Source: Clostridiales bacterium (GTDB lineage: Bacteria; Bacillota; Clostridia; Christensenellales; Aristaeellaceae). Taken from it: a stretch of 64,000 nt of DNA. Under the pieces are notes generated by a model, which saw only the letters and a list, made by a program, of their open reading frames with translations, had not been told where the DNA came from and searched no databases. The stretch covers positions 1 to 64,000 of the forward strand of contig SVGN01000005.1 of the NCBI GenBank assembly GCA_015056315.1, read 5' to 3'. The translations under genes were made by a program, and so were the position numbers. Shown here in pieces: positions 15,411 through 24,135 of the stretch. Each line of letters starts with the position of its first letter. Within the stretch, counting starts at the first letter, position 1.

Positions 15411-17058
15411 CCGCCTGTTTGAGATCCTGAAGCGCAGCCCGGTGGATATGAGCAGCATCACCAACGCTGCCGGTGCTGCCGGGGAAAAGCAGCTGCTCAT
15501 CGCCGGAGATGGGAAGGCCTCCGTGCTTTCTCTGCTGGGGGATGTGGGCGCAGGCTGCCCGGAGCTGACCGCCGTGCAGCAGCCCTGTGTGGTGGAGGTG
15601 AGCCACGGCAGCGAGGAAAGCCTCCTGCTCATCGGCGAAGGCGGCAGCATGCGCTGCAGCGGCCTGAGCGATCTGGGCACCAGACTCTCCTGGCCCGAAA
15701 ACCGCGGCGCTACCGCAGTGCTGACCCTGCCCCACGATCTTTTTGGTTTTGATAAGCTGGTGTTTGCCACCCTGGACGGCGACCGCTTCGCCGAGCAGCT
15801 TTCCGCCCGGGCTCCGGCAGCCAGAGGCGCGGTCATCGTGCTCAACGCCTATGAGGCCCCCCAGAAGGCCGTGTACGACTATGCCAAATGGCTGGCGGAG
15901 GCCTGCGGGCTGAGCGGCGCTGCGGCAGTGGTGGTGCAGGGCAAAGATCCGGCTGCCCAGAGCGCTTCTGCCATGATGTGCGCCCTGCAGATGGGCGTGG
16001 CCGAGCTGCCGGTATTCACCAACGATCCGGAGCAGCCCGCTGCCGGTACCCTGGCCCGGGTGCTGGAGAGCCTGCCCGTTGCGGCAGGTGCGGATGAGCA
16101 AGCGCTGGAGCGGGCTATGGCCCAGCGGGCCTGCAAGCTGCTGGAGGAGGAAAAGCAGCGGCTCGCGGCACTGGCGGCAGCACCTGCCCCCCGCCGCAGA
16201 AAGCTGGCGGAGTGCTTCGAGGCGGAGATCCCCGTGGCCCGGATGCTCATCGGGCAATTGTTCACCGAAGAACTGAGCAACCAGCTCTACAGCGAGATGC
16301 GGGATTTTGGCATCTTTTTGCAGCAGAACATCACCGACCTGCTGGTAAGCGGTGTGGCAGAGCTGGAGGCTGCAAAGGCCGAGATGCCGGAGATCCGCCC
16401 CAAGGATGCCCTGCGCGCCTTTACCCAGAGCTATCTGGATGAGCTGCTTTTCGGCTTCTCCCGGCAGCTGGTGAGCAGCCTGTCCGAAAACATACTGCTG
16501 CCCAAAGCCCGGGAGATCTACGCCCGTATGTTCGAGTGGGCCTGGATCGATGTGACCGGTACCGAAGCCGCCGCCATGGCGCAGCTGCAGACCCAGGAGC
16601 TGCACACCACGGTGGATAAGCTTCAGCAGCGGGGCAACAGCATTCTGTCTACGCTGCTCACGTATGCCATCCTTTTCCTGTGCCCGGAGCTGAGCCGCAG
16701 CAACCGCGTGATCAGCGCCATCCATGTGGTGGTGGAGATGGTGGTGAGCAGTGTACGTGAAAGCCTTACCCCGGCTTCGTCCATTGCCAGGAGCAAGGGC
16801 AAGCAGCTGGAGGAGGTGCTGGGCGGCATCATTGCCCAGTACCAGACCATGGTCATCGATACCATGATCCCCCAATTGAGAGATAGCCTGCTGGGCTGGT
16901 TCGACGACCAGTGCAGCCTTACCCTCCGGGAGCTTGCCCGCTGCGACGGGGAGCAGGAGGAGCGCATCCGGAGCCACCGGCAGAGCGCAGAAGAAAACCG
17001 TACCGCCATTGCCTTGATCGATGGGCTGCTCGGCGAGCTGGCCCCCTGGCAGGCATAG
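15403..17058 (+). CDS. Dynamin-like protein with degenerate GTPase domain
   Basis: 551 residues starting MFDRLFEILKRSPVDMSSIT, behind GAGAGGAGG and overlapping the protease gene. The N-terminal 240 residues have the rhythm of a G domain but broken motifs: KQLLIAGDGKASVLSLL where a P-loop should be, LTLPHDLFGFDKLVFATLDG where DTPG and the next strand should be, and VVVQGKD resembling the base-recognition strand. The C-terminal 300 residues are helical, like the stalk of dynamin relatives, with a hydrophobic patch ILSTLLTYAILFLCPEL (about 413-429). It probably does not hydrolyse GTP and could be a scaffold or regulator for the two following GTPases. Confidence 0.6.
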   Translation: MFDRLFEILKRSPVDMSSITNAAGAAGEKQLLIAGDGKASVLSLLGDVGAGCPELTAVQQPCVVEVSHGSEESLLLIGEGGSMRCSGLSDLGTRLSWPENRGATAVLTLPHDLFGFDKLVFATLDGDRFAEQLSARAPAARGAVIVLNAYEAPQKAVYDYAKWLAEACGLSGAAAVVVQGKDPAAQSASAMMCALQMGVAELPVFTNDPEQPAAGTLARVLESLPVAAGADEQALERAMAQRACKLLEEEKQRLAALAAAPAPRRRKLAECFEAEIPVARMLIGQLFTEELSNQLYSEMRDFGIFLQQNITDLLVSGVAELEAAKAEMPEIRPKDALRAFTQSYLDELLFGFSRQLVSSLSENILLPKAREIYARMFEWAWIDVTGTEAAAMAQLQTQELHTTVDKLQQRGNSILSTLLTYAILFLCPELSRSNRVISAIHVVVEMVVSSVRESLTPASSIARSKGKQLEEVLGGIIAQYQTMVIDTMIPQLRDSLLGWFDDQCSLTLRELARCDGEQEERIRSHRQSAEENRTAIALIDGLLGELAPWQA

Positions 17059-17075
17059 GGGAGGGAGTGTAAGCC

Positions 17076-19205
17076 ATGATGAATGTAACCAACGTAGGCC
17101 GGACGCTGGCGGAGGTCTCCCGTACGCTGGCTCAGCTGACCGGCGACCGTATGACCCGGCAGGTGCTGGAGGCCAATGCGGTGCACCTGCAGTTGGGCGC
17201 TGTGCGCCTGATGCTGCTGGGCAGCTCCGGCGCGGGCAAGAGCACCATGATCAATGCGCTGCTGCGCTGCATCGCCGTGCCGGAGAGCGGGCTCACCTCG
17301 TCGCCCATCCCGGTGTGGTTCACTCCGGGCGAGGGCCTCACCTACAAGGTGTACCGGGATGGCCCCAACGGCCCCGAGCTGATGGAGCAGCCGGGGCGGG
17401 ATCAGTTCATCCGCAAGTACTGCTTCAACGTGAGCGATATCCTGGATGACAAGCGCAGCCGCTTCGAGGAGGTGGGCTGGGCCAGCGCCGAGCTGGATTC
17501 TGCCCTGCTCCGGGAGACCGGCGCCACCCTGATCGATACCCTCGGCATCGGCGTTACCGATGCGGATACCATCAAGACCCTCAAGGTGATCGACAGCGGC
17601 GTGGATCTGGTGGTGTTCGTCACCGCCGACCATGTACAGCTCCAGCAGGATGATATCACCTTCCTGCGGGAAAAGGTGCTGGGGCTGGGCGAGCGCCAGG
17701 TGCCGTACCCCATCAGCCCCTCCCAGCTGCTGCTGGTGTATAACGACCACGGCGCAGGCGGCACCTATACCCAGATGCAGAGTGCCGTGGATAAGCTGCT
17801 CAAAGGGCTGGAGGAGGAAGAGATCCAGCGGTTCAAGGAAAACAATCTGGTCATGGTCAATGCGCTGGCAGCCCGTCTGGGGCGCTGCGGCGCATACGAT
17901 TACCATCACTTTGCCCCGGAGGGCACGCCGGAGATGCTCACAGCCTCCCTCATCAAGCAGACCGAGCGCGACCGGCAGGCCCTTACCGAGCGGGCAGAGC
18001 AGATCGCCGAGCAGGCAGCCGTTTTCCAGCAGCTGGAGGACAAGGTACGCCGTATGGCCTACGAGCAGATGCACGGGACAGACGGCGTGGTCATGCGGCG
18101 CATCATCCGTCTGGAGCGCATCATGAAAGAGATCCGCGCTCAGGCCGGGGCGGAGCTGGGCAGGCTCAAGGGCGACCGGGCAGCCATCCAGCACCGGATC
18201 GCCGATATCCGGCAGCTGCTGCAGACCTTTACCGAGGCCAACCGCGAGGTGGATGCGGTGTACGACGAGCAGCGCATGCAGATGCAGGCTGCGGTGGTCA
18301 GCACCCTCAGCAACAGCCAGAGCGCACGGGATGCCATCGTGGGCAAGATCTACGAGCTGGAGCAGCCGCCGGAGTTCATCAACAAAGAAAGCATGGAGCG
18401 CTTCTTCGACAGCAGCAGCCTGGAGCGGGAAAAGCTGGTGGAGGAGTGGATCCGTACCATTATGGAGGAGAGCTTCCTGCCGGAGGCCAGCCGCGGCTTC
18501 AAGACCACGCTGCTGGAGACCACCGCCCAGGAGGGCGACCCCGGCTATACCCAGCAGGATACCGTAAGCTGGCAGCTGGCCGCCGCCCGCAAGCTGACCA
18601 TGCAGCAGGGCGTGCGCATGAAGAATTTCTGCGATCAGCTGCGCCTGAAGGGCGCGGCGGATATCGGCATGAGCGTGCCCGACGAGGAGACCATCGAGCA
18701 GTGGGCCGCCGATATGGCCAGCGCAATGGAGACCTCCATCCTCGCTTCGGTAGCCGATCTGCAGGAGGTGGCCTACCGCAAACTCAGCGAGCAGCTGCCC
18801 GGCATCGTGCGCACCATTCTGGGCAAGGGCCTGTTGCAGGTGCTCAACACCTGGTGGACGCGCCTGATGGGCAATGTGAACAAGTTCTGGCTGGCGGTGC
18901 GCAACTCCGCCGTAAAGGATGCCGCCAAGGCCATCAGCAACGAATGGTTCAGCGCCAGCCTGGGCAATGCGGGCAACGATATGTTCTTCGGCATCGATAA
19001 GGCCTATGCCCAGATGCAGAAAAACGTGTTCTACAGCCTGGAGCGCCAGTGCAGGCAGGTGGAGGATTATCTCAACCAGCTGGAGAAAGCGCTGGAGAAC
19101 ACCTCCGATGACGAGTCGGAGGCCTCCGAAGCCCTCCGCAACACCGAAGAAGCGCTGGATGCGCAGAAGGCAAAGCTGGATGAGCTGCGCAGCCATATCG
19201 GCTGA
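17076..19205 (+). CDS. Dynamin-family GTPase 1
   Basis: 709 residues. P-loop LMLLGSSGAGKSTMINALL (about 46-64), switch I threonine in ESGLTSSPIPVWF, G3 LIDTLGIGVTDADT (DTLG for DTPG) and then VDLVVFVTADHVQLQQDD. The base-recognition strand reads LLLVYNDHG, not N/TKxD. From about 290 to the end it is nearly all helix with long coiled-coil stretches (YLNQLEKALENTSDDESEAS near the C-terminus). An amphipathic hydrophobic region near 570-600 (GKGLLQVLNTWWTRLMGNVN) may bind membranes. Such proteins remodel or fuse bacterial membranes. It is followed 34 nt later by a second, different dynamin, a pairing common for bacterial dynamins. Confidence 0.85.
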   Translation: MMNVTNVGRTLAEVSRTLAQLTGDRMTRQVLEANAVHLQLGAVRLMLLGSSGAGKSTMINALLRCIAVPESGLTSSPIPVWFTPGEGLTYKVYRDGPNGPELMEQPGRDQFIRKYCFNVSDILDDKRSRFEEVGWASAELDSALLRETGATLIDTLGIGVTDADTIKTLKVIDSGVDLVVFVTADHVQLQQDDITFLREKVLGLGERQVPYPISPSQLLLVYNDHGAGGTYTQMQSAVDKLLKGLEEEEIQRFKENNLVMVNALAARLGRCGAYDYHHFAPEGTPEMLTASLIKQTERDRQALTERAEQIAEQAAVFQQLEDKVRRMAYEQMHGTDGVVMRRIIRLERIMKEIRAQAGAELGRLKGDRAAIQHRIADIRQLLQTFTEANREVDAVYDEQRMQMQAAVVSTLSNSQSARDAIVGKIYELEQPPEFINKESMERFFDSSSLEREKLVEEWIRTIMEESFLPEASRGFKTTLLETTAQEGDPGYTQQDTVSWQLAAARKLTMQQGVRMKNFCDQLRLKGAADIGMSVPDEETIEQWAADMASAMETSILASVADLQEVAYRKLSEQLPGIVRTILGKGLLQVLNTWWTRLMGNVNKFWLAVRNSAVKDAAKAISNEWFSASLGNAGNDMFFGIDKAYAQMQKNVFYSLERQCRQVEDYLNQLEKALENTSDDESEASEALRNTEEALDAQKAKLDELRSHIG

Positions 19206-19239
19206 TGGCTGCATTACACGTTGAAAGGAATGGTGTTCC

Positions 19240-21480
19240 ATGGTGGGAGACCCCAAACAGACCATGGAGAAGCTGGAGGCCCTGACCCGCAGGTATGAGG
19301 GCTACGGCAAATATGTGGAGTTCCTTGCCGCCACCGCCCGGGAATACGGCCTGTGGCAGAAGTACGGGCAGCAGCTGGCTGACCTGTATCTGCGCTTGAA
19401 GCAGGGCCCTGTGCGCCTGGTGATCGCCGGTGAATCCAGCACGGGCAAAAGCACGCTGATCAATGCCTTTGCGGGCGAGTTCATCGTGCCGGAGAGCGCG
19501 GGCGTATGCACCCCGGTGCCTGTGTGGCTGATGCGCCACAACAAAAAGACCACCTTCGTCAACCCCTACCAGCGCCGGGATGATGATCTGCCTGCTGCAC
19601 AGTATGCCATGTCGCCCTCCAGACTTCTGGAGCTGCAGTACAGCGCCAAGGCGGATGAGACCTTCCAGAACGATAAGCAGATCCTTGTCTATGTAGACAG
19701 CCCCCATCTGCCGCCCTGCGTCACTCTTGTGGATACCCCCGGCCTCAACGCCAACGAGGCGGATACCGCCAAGACCTACGCCCTGTTCGACCCGCCCTCC
19801 TATTGCAGCGGAGACGAGGCCGACCCGCCGGAGATCGTGCTGTTTCTGACCCGCCACGAAAACCTGATGCAGAGCGAAGTGAACGCCCTGAAGGATCTCT
19901 TTGCCCGGGGCGCAGACCGGCAGAGCTGCTTTCTGGTGCACAACGACGTGCGCGACCGCACCGCCCTCTTTGCCGACACCTTTGAGGAGGTGAACCGGCA
20001 GGCGGAGGCGGGTCTGCGCAGCTCGCTGGCGGCGCTGGAGGCAGAGGAGGCTCCCCAGGAGGAGCAGGATCTCTACAGCGCCGATCTGGACTTCCTCGAC
20101 GACGACCTGACCATGGAGCATGTCTACAGCCTCAACGCCCTTCTGGCACGTCTGCAATGCGTCAAGGAGAACGAGGGCATCTACCCCATGGCCAAATACC
20201 TGCCTGTGGGGGTAACGCTGGAGCAGCGGGAGGAGCTGCTTCGGCAGGAGGATAAGCAGCGTGCCATCGCTCAGGTACGGGATCAGTGGGTGGCGATGGG
20301 CAACAGCGGCTACGCCCCCATGCAAGCCCTTTCGGACGGCATCCTGGAGCATGTGCTGTGGCTTTGCGAAAACAGCATGGAGCTGGAAAACGCGCTGATC
20401 ATTGCCGACCGGCTGGGCAGGGACATCCTTTCGGAATGCAGACCGGCCCGATCCCGGGAGGGTGCTGAAACGATCGATGCCCTCCGGCAACTGCTGGAGG
20501 AGCTGGATGCGGGCCCCGCAAACGGCTTTGCCACCGGCGAGCAGGCCCGGAAGACCGAGAGCACGGTACTGCTGCTTGCCAAAAATGCCTACGACATCCA
20601 CAACAAGCAGCTGGAGCTGGTCATCCAAAAAGCCACGGGCAAGGCCATCAACTGGGCGCAGCTGTTTGCCATGCTGGCAGGCGGTGCGTTCTTCGGCCCC
20701 CTGGGCTTTCTGGCGGGCGGCATGGTGCAGTTTATTCAGAACGATAAGCTGTGGAAGGAGTTCAAGCAGCTGTTCGACCGGTACATCGGGTACAACAGCT
20801 TTGAGGCGGTGTTTGCCGAGGGCAAGCTGAAAGACCCTGAGCCGGTGCTGGTGGTCTACAGCGAGCTGCTGGGAAAGGTGGACAAGATCCTGACCAGTGA
20901 CCCCTCCCTCTTCCGGGAGCAGTTCCGGCAGTCTTTGCTCAACCGGGTGCAGCAGGCGGAGGAAGCCCTCCAGAGCCTGAAGGCCGTAGAGGAACGCTTT
21001 GCCACGGCCATGGGCACCCAAAAGGTGCGCCGTATGCTGACGGATGGCTGCAGCACCGATCCGGAGGATGTGCTGGATGGGCTGGTTCGCACTTTGCGGA
21101 GACAGATCCGGCAGGTAGATGCCAGCTGCTCCGGGCAGGAGCGGGAAAAGCTGATCGCCGGGCTGGAGAAGCACGGCGAAGAGGTGCGGGCTTCCTTTGC
21201 CGAGCGCAAGGTGCTCTACCAGCGGGTGGTCTGCCCCGTACTGGCAGAAAAGCTGGAAAAGTATATGGCGACCCCCGACCCCGAGGATGAAGAGAAGCTG
21301 AAGGAGCAGCTGCATGCCTATGCAGCGCCCATCGCGCGGCTCTACGAGAACCTCCGGGCGGAGATCGCCAATGCGCTGGCCCACCGGCAGGCTGTGTACG
21401 ACGAGGAATGCCGTGCAGAATGCGAGGCTGTGCAGAGCGAGCTGCGCAGACAGGCAGACGAGCTCCGGGCGCAGGCGTAA
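19240..21480 (+). CDS. Dynamin-family GTPase 2
   Basis: 746 residues. P-loop VIAGESSTGKSTLINAFAGE (about 61-80), switch I in ESAGVCTPVPVWL, canonical G3 TLVDTPGLNANEADTAKTYA (about 163), and LVHNDVRDRT in the base-recognition place. A hydrophobic segment WAQLFAMLAGGAFFGPLGFL then AGGMVQFI at about 469-497 is long enough for membrane insertion, as in the paddle of bacterial dynamins. The C-terminal 200 residues are coiled coil with charged repeats and end QSELRRQADELRAQA. The preceding GTPase lacks this insertion, so the two could form hetero-oligomers with one membrane-inserting subunit. A terminator follows, closing the operon. Confidence 0.87.
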   Translation: MVGDPKQTMEKLEALTRRYEGYGKYVEFLAATAREYGLWQKYGQQLADLYLRLKQGPVRLVIAGESSTGKSTLINAFAGEFIVPESAGVCTPVPVWLMRHNKKTTFVNPYQRRDDDLPAAQYAMSPSRLLELQYSAKADETFQNDKQILVYVDSPHLPPCVTLVDTPGLNANEADTAKTYALFDPPSYCSGDEADPPEIVLFLTRHENLMQSEVNALKDLFARGADRQSCFLVHNDVRDRTALFADTFEEVNRQAEAGLRSSLAALEAEEAPQEEQDLYSADLDFLDDDLTMEHVYSLNALLARLQCVKENEGIYPMAKYLPVGVTLEQREELLRQEDKQRAIAQVRDQWVAMGNSGYAPMQALSDGILEHVLWLCENSMELENALIIADRLGRDILSECRPARSREGAETIDALRQLLEELDAGPANGFATGEQARKTESTVLLLAKNAYDIHNKQLELVIQKATGKAINWAQLFAMLAGGAFFGPLGFLAGGMVQFIQNDKLWKEFKQLFDRYIGYNSFEAVFAEGKLKDPEPVLVVYSELLGKVDKILTSDPSLFREQFRQSLLNRVQQAEEALQSLKAVEERFATAMGTQKVRRMLTDGCSTDPEDVLDGLVRTLRRQIRQVDASCSGQEREKLIAGLEKHGEEVRASFAERKVLYQRVVCPVLAEKLEKYMATPDPEDEEKLKEQLHAYAAPIARLYENLRAEIANALAHRQAVYDEECRAECEAVQSELRRQADELRAQA

Positions 21481-21496
21481 AGAAGTGCATACAGTA

Positions 21497-21527
21497 ACAG
21501 GCACAGCCCGACGGCTGTGCCTGTTTG
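21497..21527 (+). terminator. Intrinsic terminator of the dynamin operon
   Basis: AACAGGCACAGCC-CGAC-GGCTGTGCCTGTT then TGATCG, 16 nt after the last stop codon. Confidence 0.7.
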
Positions 21528-21559
21528 ATCGTTATGGATCGCATTTTTTGCACGGAGCC

Positions 21560-21668
21560 GCACATCTTGCACCTTTGGTGCTCGCTGTGCTTGCAGGAAA
21601 ACGCTGCGGCGCAGCGGTGGTGGGCTCTGCCCACACCCGGCTGGTGGATGCCCCCCTGCACCCCGCAC
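21560..21668. repeat. Dispersed intergenic repeat, copy 2
   Basis: Second copy of the element at 7861-7970, about 110 bp, in the same orientation. Shared blocks are GCACATC, GCTTGCAG, CTGCGGCGC, GGGCTCTGCCCACACCCGGC and CCCCCCTGCACCCCGCA. It lies between the dynamin operon terminator and the 3' end of the DUF4422 gene. Confidence 0.6.
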
Positions 21669-21681
21669 TTTTCGTTCGTCG

Positions 21682-22467
21682 TTATGCGTTCTCCTCCAGC
21701 TCCCTTGCCCGGCCGCGCTGCCTGCGCTCAAGGAACGAAGCGATCTTTTTGAACCAATGCTGGCTTTCCAGATGCACCACCCGGCATTCCCGTACTTTAA
21801 GGCCCTGCCCGGCGAGCCATACATCCAGCAGCCGCTCGGCCACAAAGCCGAATACGCGCCTGTCGTAATCGGAATAGCCCGAAAGATCCAGCCGGGCTTC
21901 CAGCGCCTCCAGAATGCCGAACAGCCATGCGGAGTAGCTGTAAAAATGCTCCTTACGCATCACGAACATGTTGAAGCGGTGCCCGCTGCGGGCAGCCATG
22001 CTCCTGTCCCAATGGGGCAGATACTCCGGGCACATTTCCGAAAGGATCTGCCGGGTGGTATCCAGATCGGCCGCATGGTGGGCATGGGCGTACTGGGAGT
22101 AGTTGGTCTCTATGTAGTAGCAGCGCTTTTTGGGCACCAGCACATCGCAGCCTTTGAGGCGTTTTTCAAGGGCAGCCCCGCTGAGCACCTGCTGCCGCTT
22201 GCTGCCAAAGGGCAGCCCCTTGGCAAAGTGGCGGCGGTAGTGGCACAGGCCGTAGGCATCTGCCTGGGCATTCTTCCACAGCCAGTAGTGGCCCGTCAGC
22301 TCGCAATAGGTGGGGTTTTTGCGGCTGATGTGCTCGCCCTCATCATCCCGCTGCCAGCCGGGGATGGGGGTCTCCTTCCCGGCAGCGCCCACGTACAGGG
22401 GCAGGTAGGCACCGTCCCCGGGCATCCAATAGGGCTTGTGGGCAGCCACCATCATGATCAGCTTCAT
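21682..22467 (-). CDS. DUF4422 glycosyltransferase
   Basis: 261 residues starting MKLIMMVAAHKPYWMPGDGA. The order AAHKPYWMPGDGAYLPLYVGA, DDEGEHISRKNPTYCELTGH, YWLWKNAQADAYGLCHYRRHF, YSQYAHAHHAADLD and FNMFVMRKEHFYSYSAWLF is the DUF4422 pattern, found in capsule and exopolysaccharide loci and considered a galactosyl-type transferase. No TM helix is present, so it acts at the cytoplasmic face. GGAGGGGGAAAGCC selects this ATG. It stands alone, not in a glycan cluster. Confidence 0.87.
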   Translation of the reverse strand: MKLIMMVAAHKPYWMPGDGAYLPLYVGAAGKETPIPGWQRDDEGEHISRKNPTYCELTGHYWLWKNAQADAYGLCHYRRHFAKGLPFGSKRQQVLSGAALEKRLKGCDVLVPKKRCYYIETNYSQYAHAHHAADLDTTRQILSEMCPEYLPHWDRSMAARSGHRFNMFVMRKEHFYSYSAWLFGILEALEARLDLSGYSDYDRRVFGFVAERLLDVWLAGQGLKVRECRVVHLESQHWFKKIASFLERRQRGRARELEENA

Positions 22468-22593
22468 GGCTTTCCCCCTCCGTTCCTGTGCGCTGCTAAA
22501 AGCAGCGGTATGTTGCCGTAAAAACGTTGGTACAGCATGAAAAAATCTTATCATACTTTCATGGGAGCGTCAATGCGGGGCAGGGGAGAGCCG

Positions 22594-22622
22594 TTGCCAT
22601 CGGCGGCGGCGTATGCTATAAT
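22594..22622 (+). promoter_or_regulatory. Promoter of the Eis-like acetyltransferase gene
   Basis: TTGCCA (5 of 6), a 17-bp spacer and a perfect TATAAT. The leader to the next annotated gene is long (about 220 bp) and includes a small ORF. The gap 22468-22850 contains nothing else recognisable. Confidence 0.65.
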
Positions 22623-22663
22623 GGTTGTAAACTGTGAACGAAGGCACTGGGCCGGTAAAGTGA

Positions 22664-22801
22664 ATGATCATTCCCCGGGCGGCATTGGTGATCGCTGTTG
22701 TGCTGTTGGTCGCGCAGGTGATTATCCCGGTAACATCCGCAAGGAGGCCTGCCCACCGCCGAGGATCTCTCCGCTGCACCTGTCAGCATCGCTTTCCCTG
22801 A
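22664..22801 (+). CDS. Possible 45-aa hydrophobic leader peptide
   Basis: An ORF too short for the track starts MIIPRAALVIAVVLLVAQVI and continues IPVTSARRPAHRRG, ending CQHRFP. It is one membrane helix followed by a basic, Cys-containing tail. It lies between the promoter and the acetyltransferase gene, but its upstream sequence (GGTAAAGTGA) is a weak ribosome site. It could be a leader peptide, a small membrane protein or chance. Confidence 0.25.
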   Translation: MIIPRAALVIAVVLLVAQVIIPVTSARRPAHRRGSLRCTCQHRFP

Positions 22802-22850
22802 GACCCTGCCCTGAATATGATCGCAAGCCCCCGAAAGGAGACCCTACCCT

Positions 22851-24017
22851 ATGCAGATCCGTCGCCTGAATCCCGAGGAGTTTCTGCCCATGCAGAACAA
22901 TATGAACATCGCCTTCCGGTTTGACCGGAGCGAAACGCCCGTGGATCACGGAAACAGCTATCTCCATACCTACGGTGCCTTTACCGATGAGGGCGTGCTC
23001 ACCTCCAGCGTGATCGGCAACCCCTACCGGTGCTCCTATTGGGGCCATACGGTGGGCATGTGCGGCGTGGGCGGTGTGGCCACTCTGCCGGAGTACCGCC
23101 GGGAGGGCCATATGCGGCAGCTGATCCCCTTTGTGCTGAACGCGGCCTACGACCGGGGCGATGTGCTGTCCTCCCTGTTCCCGTTCTCCCACCCCTTCTA
23201 CCGCAAGTTCGGTTTTGAGTGCTGCGGCACGGTGCAGTTCTGCGAGGTGGGGCTGCATGCCTTCCAGAAGCTGCCCTGGCTGGGCCGTGTGAAGCATGTG
23301 CTGCCCGGCGAGGAGCTTGCCGAGCTGAAGGGCATCTATGCTGCCTTCCAAAAGACCCACAACTTCCTTTGCGACCGGGATGACGGCTACTGGCAGCACC
23401 GCTTCGGCAAGGATCCCTACATCACCCATCACCATGTGTACCTGTGGTACGATGAGCAGGATCAGCCCCAGGCTTATTGCCTGCTCAATCACGATGATGA
23501 GAAGAACTACACCGTGCTGGATTGGGCATATACCGGCCCGGCGGCGCTGCGGGGGCTGTTTGGCTTCTTCCGGGTGCTGGAGCCCAGCGGCGAAAAGATC
23601 CGCTTCAAGCTGCCCATGGATGCAGATCCCTTCAGTCTGCTGCCCGAGCCCTACGATGTGGAGGTCAAGTTGAAGAACATCGGCATGCTACGGGTGGTGA
23701 ACGTGGCGGAGGCGCTGCGGCTCTACCCCTGGCAGGCGGGGCTTGAGAGCTTCACCCTGCGTGTGCGGGATGAGGACATCGCCCGCAACTGCCATACCTA
23801 CCGGGTAACACCCGGCACTGAAAACATCGTTACCGTTTGCGATGATGCCGCCCCGGATCTGGATTGCTCCATCCAGTCGCTGAGCCGCCTGCTGCTGGGC
23901 GCAGAGGAGCTGCCCAAGCTGCTGGCCAACCGCACGGATATCACCCTGCAAAGCAGCGCTTCCGCTTTGCTCAGGGCCTTTACCGTAAACCCCATGTTCC
24001 TGGTGGAGAATTTCTGA
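22851..24017 (+). CDS. GNAT family acetyltransferase, Eis-like
   Basis: 388 residues, with the three-part layout of Eis proteins. An N-terminal GNAT domain with the acetyl-CoA site VGGVATLPEYRREGHMRQLI, then SSLFPFSHPFYRKFGFE as in Eis, a second GNAT-like domain (DGYWQHRF, QPQAYCLLN, VLDWAYTGPAALRGLFGFFR), and a C-terminal sterol-carrier-like domain (LDCSIQSLSRLLLGAEE). Eis relatives acetylate amines such as aminoglycosides or lysines, and the natural substrate here is unknown. GAAAGGAGACC lies before the ATG. Confidence 0.87.
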   Translation: MQIRRLNPEEFLPMQNNMNIAFRFDRSETPVDHGNSYLHTYGAFTDEGVLTSSVIGNPYRCSYWGHTVGMCGVGGVATLPEYRREGHMRQLIPFVLNAAYDRGDVLSSLFPFSHPFYRKFGFECCGTVQFCEVGLHAFQKLPWLGRVKHVLPGEELAELKGIYAAFQKTHNFLCDRDDGYWQHRFGKDPYITHHHVYLWYDEQDQPQAYCLLNHDDEKNYTVLDWAYTGPAALRGLFGFFRVLEPSGEKIRFKLPMDADPFSLLPEPYDVEVKLKNIGMLRVVNVAEALRLYPWQAGLESFTLRVRDEDIARNCHTYRVTPGTENIVTVCDDAAPDLDCSIQSLSRLLLGAEELPKLLANRTDITLQSSASALLRAFTVNPMFLVENF

Positions 24018-24033
24018 TCCAAGGAAAAACAAG

Positions 24034-24089
24034 CCCTGCGGCGCAGCGGAAGGCCAAGCCCTTCCGGCTGCGCCGCAGCTGTTTTGTTT
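24034..24089 (+). terminator. Intrinsic terminator after the Eis-like gene
   Basis: CTGCGGCGCAGC(G)GAAGG pairs with CCTTCCGGCTGCGCCGCAG with one bulge, then TGTTTTGTTTG. It is 17 nt after the stop. Confidence 0.7.
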
Positions 24090-24135
24090 GCGGATCAAGA
24101 AAGGGGCGCGCCCCATCGGCGGCACCCCCCCGGTT

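Noticed and set aside
16623-19265. 880-aa minus-strand ORF opposite the dynamin genes
   Set aside because: Composition rich in Leu, His, Gly and Ala without motifs. The plus strand has dynamin motifs and ribosome sites. Same for 19072..21504 and 12515..14506.
11793-21480. Gas-vesicle or magnetosome-type interpretation of the dynamin/Hsp70 cluster
   Set aside because: None of the structural proteins of those systems (GvpA-like or Mam-type) is encoded, so the reading was dropped.
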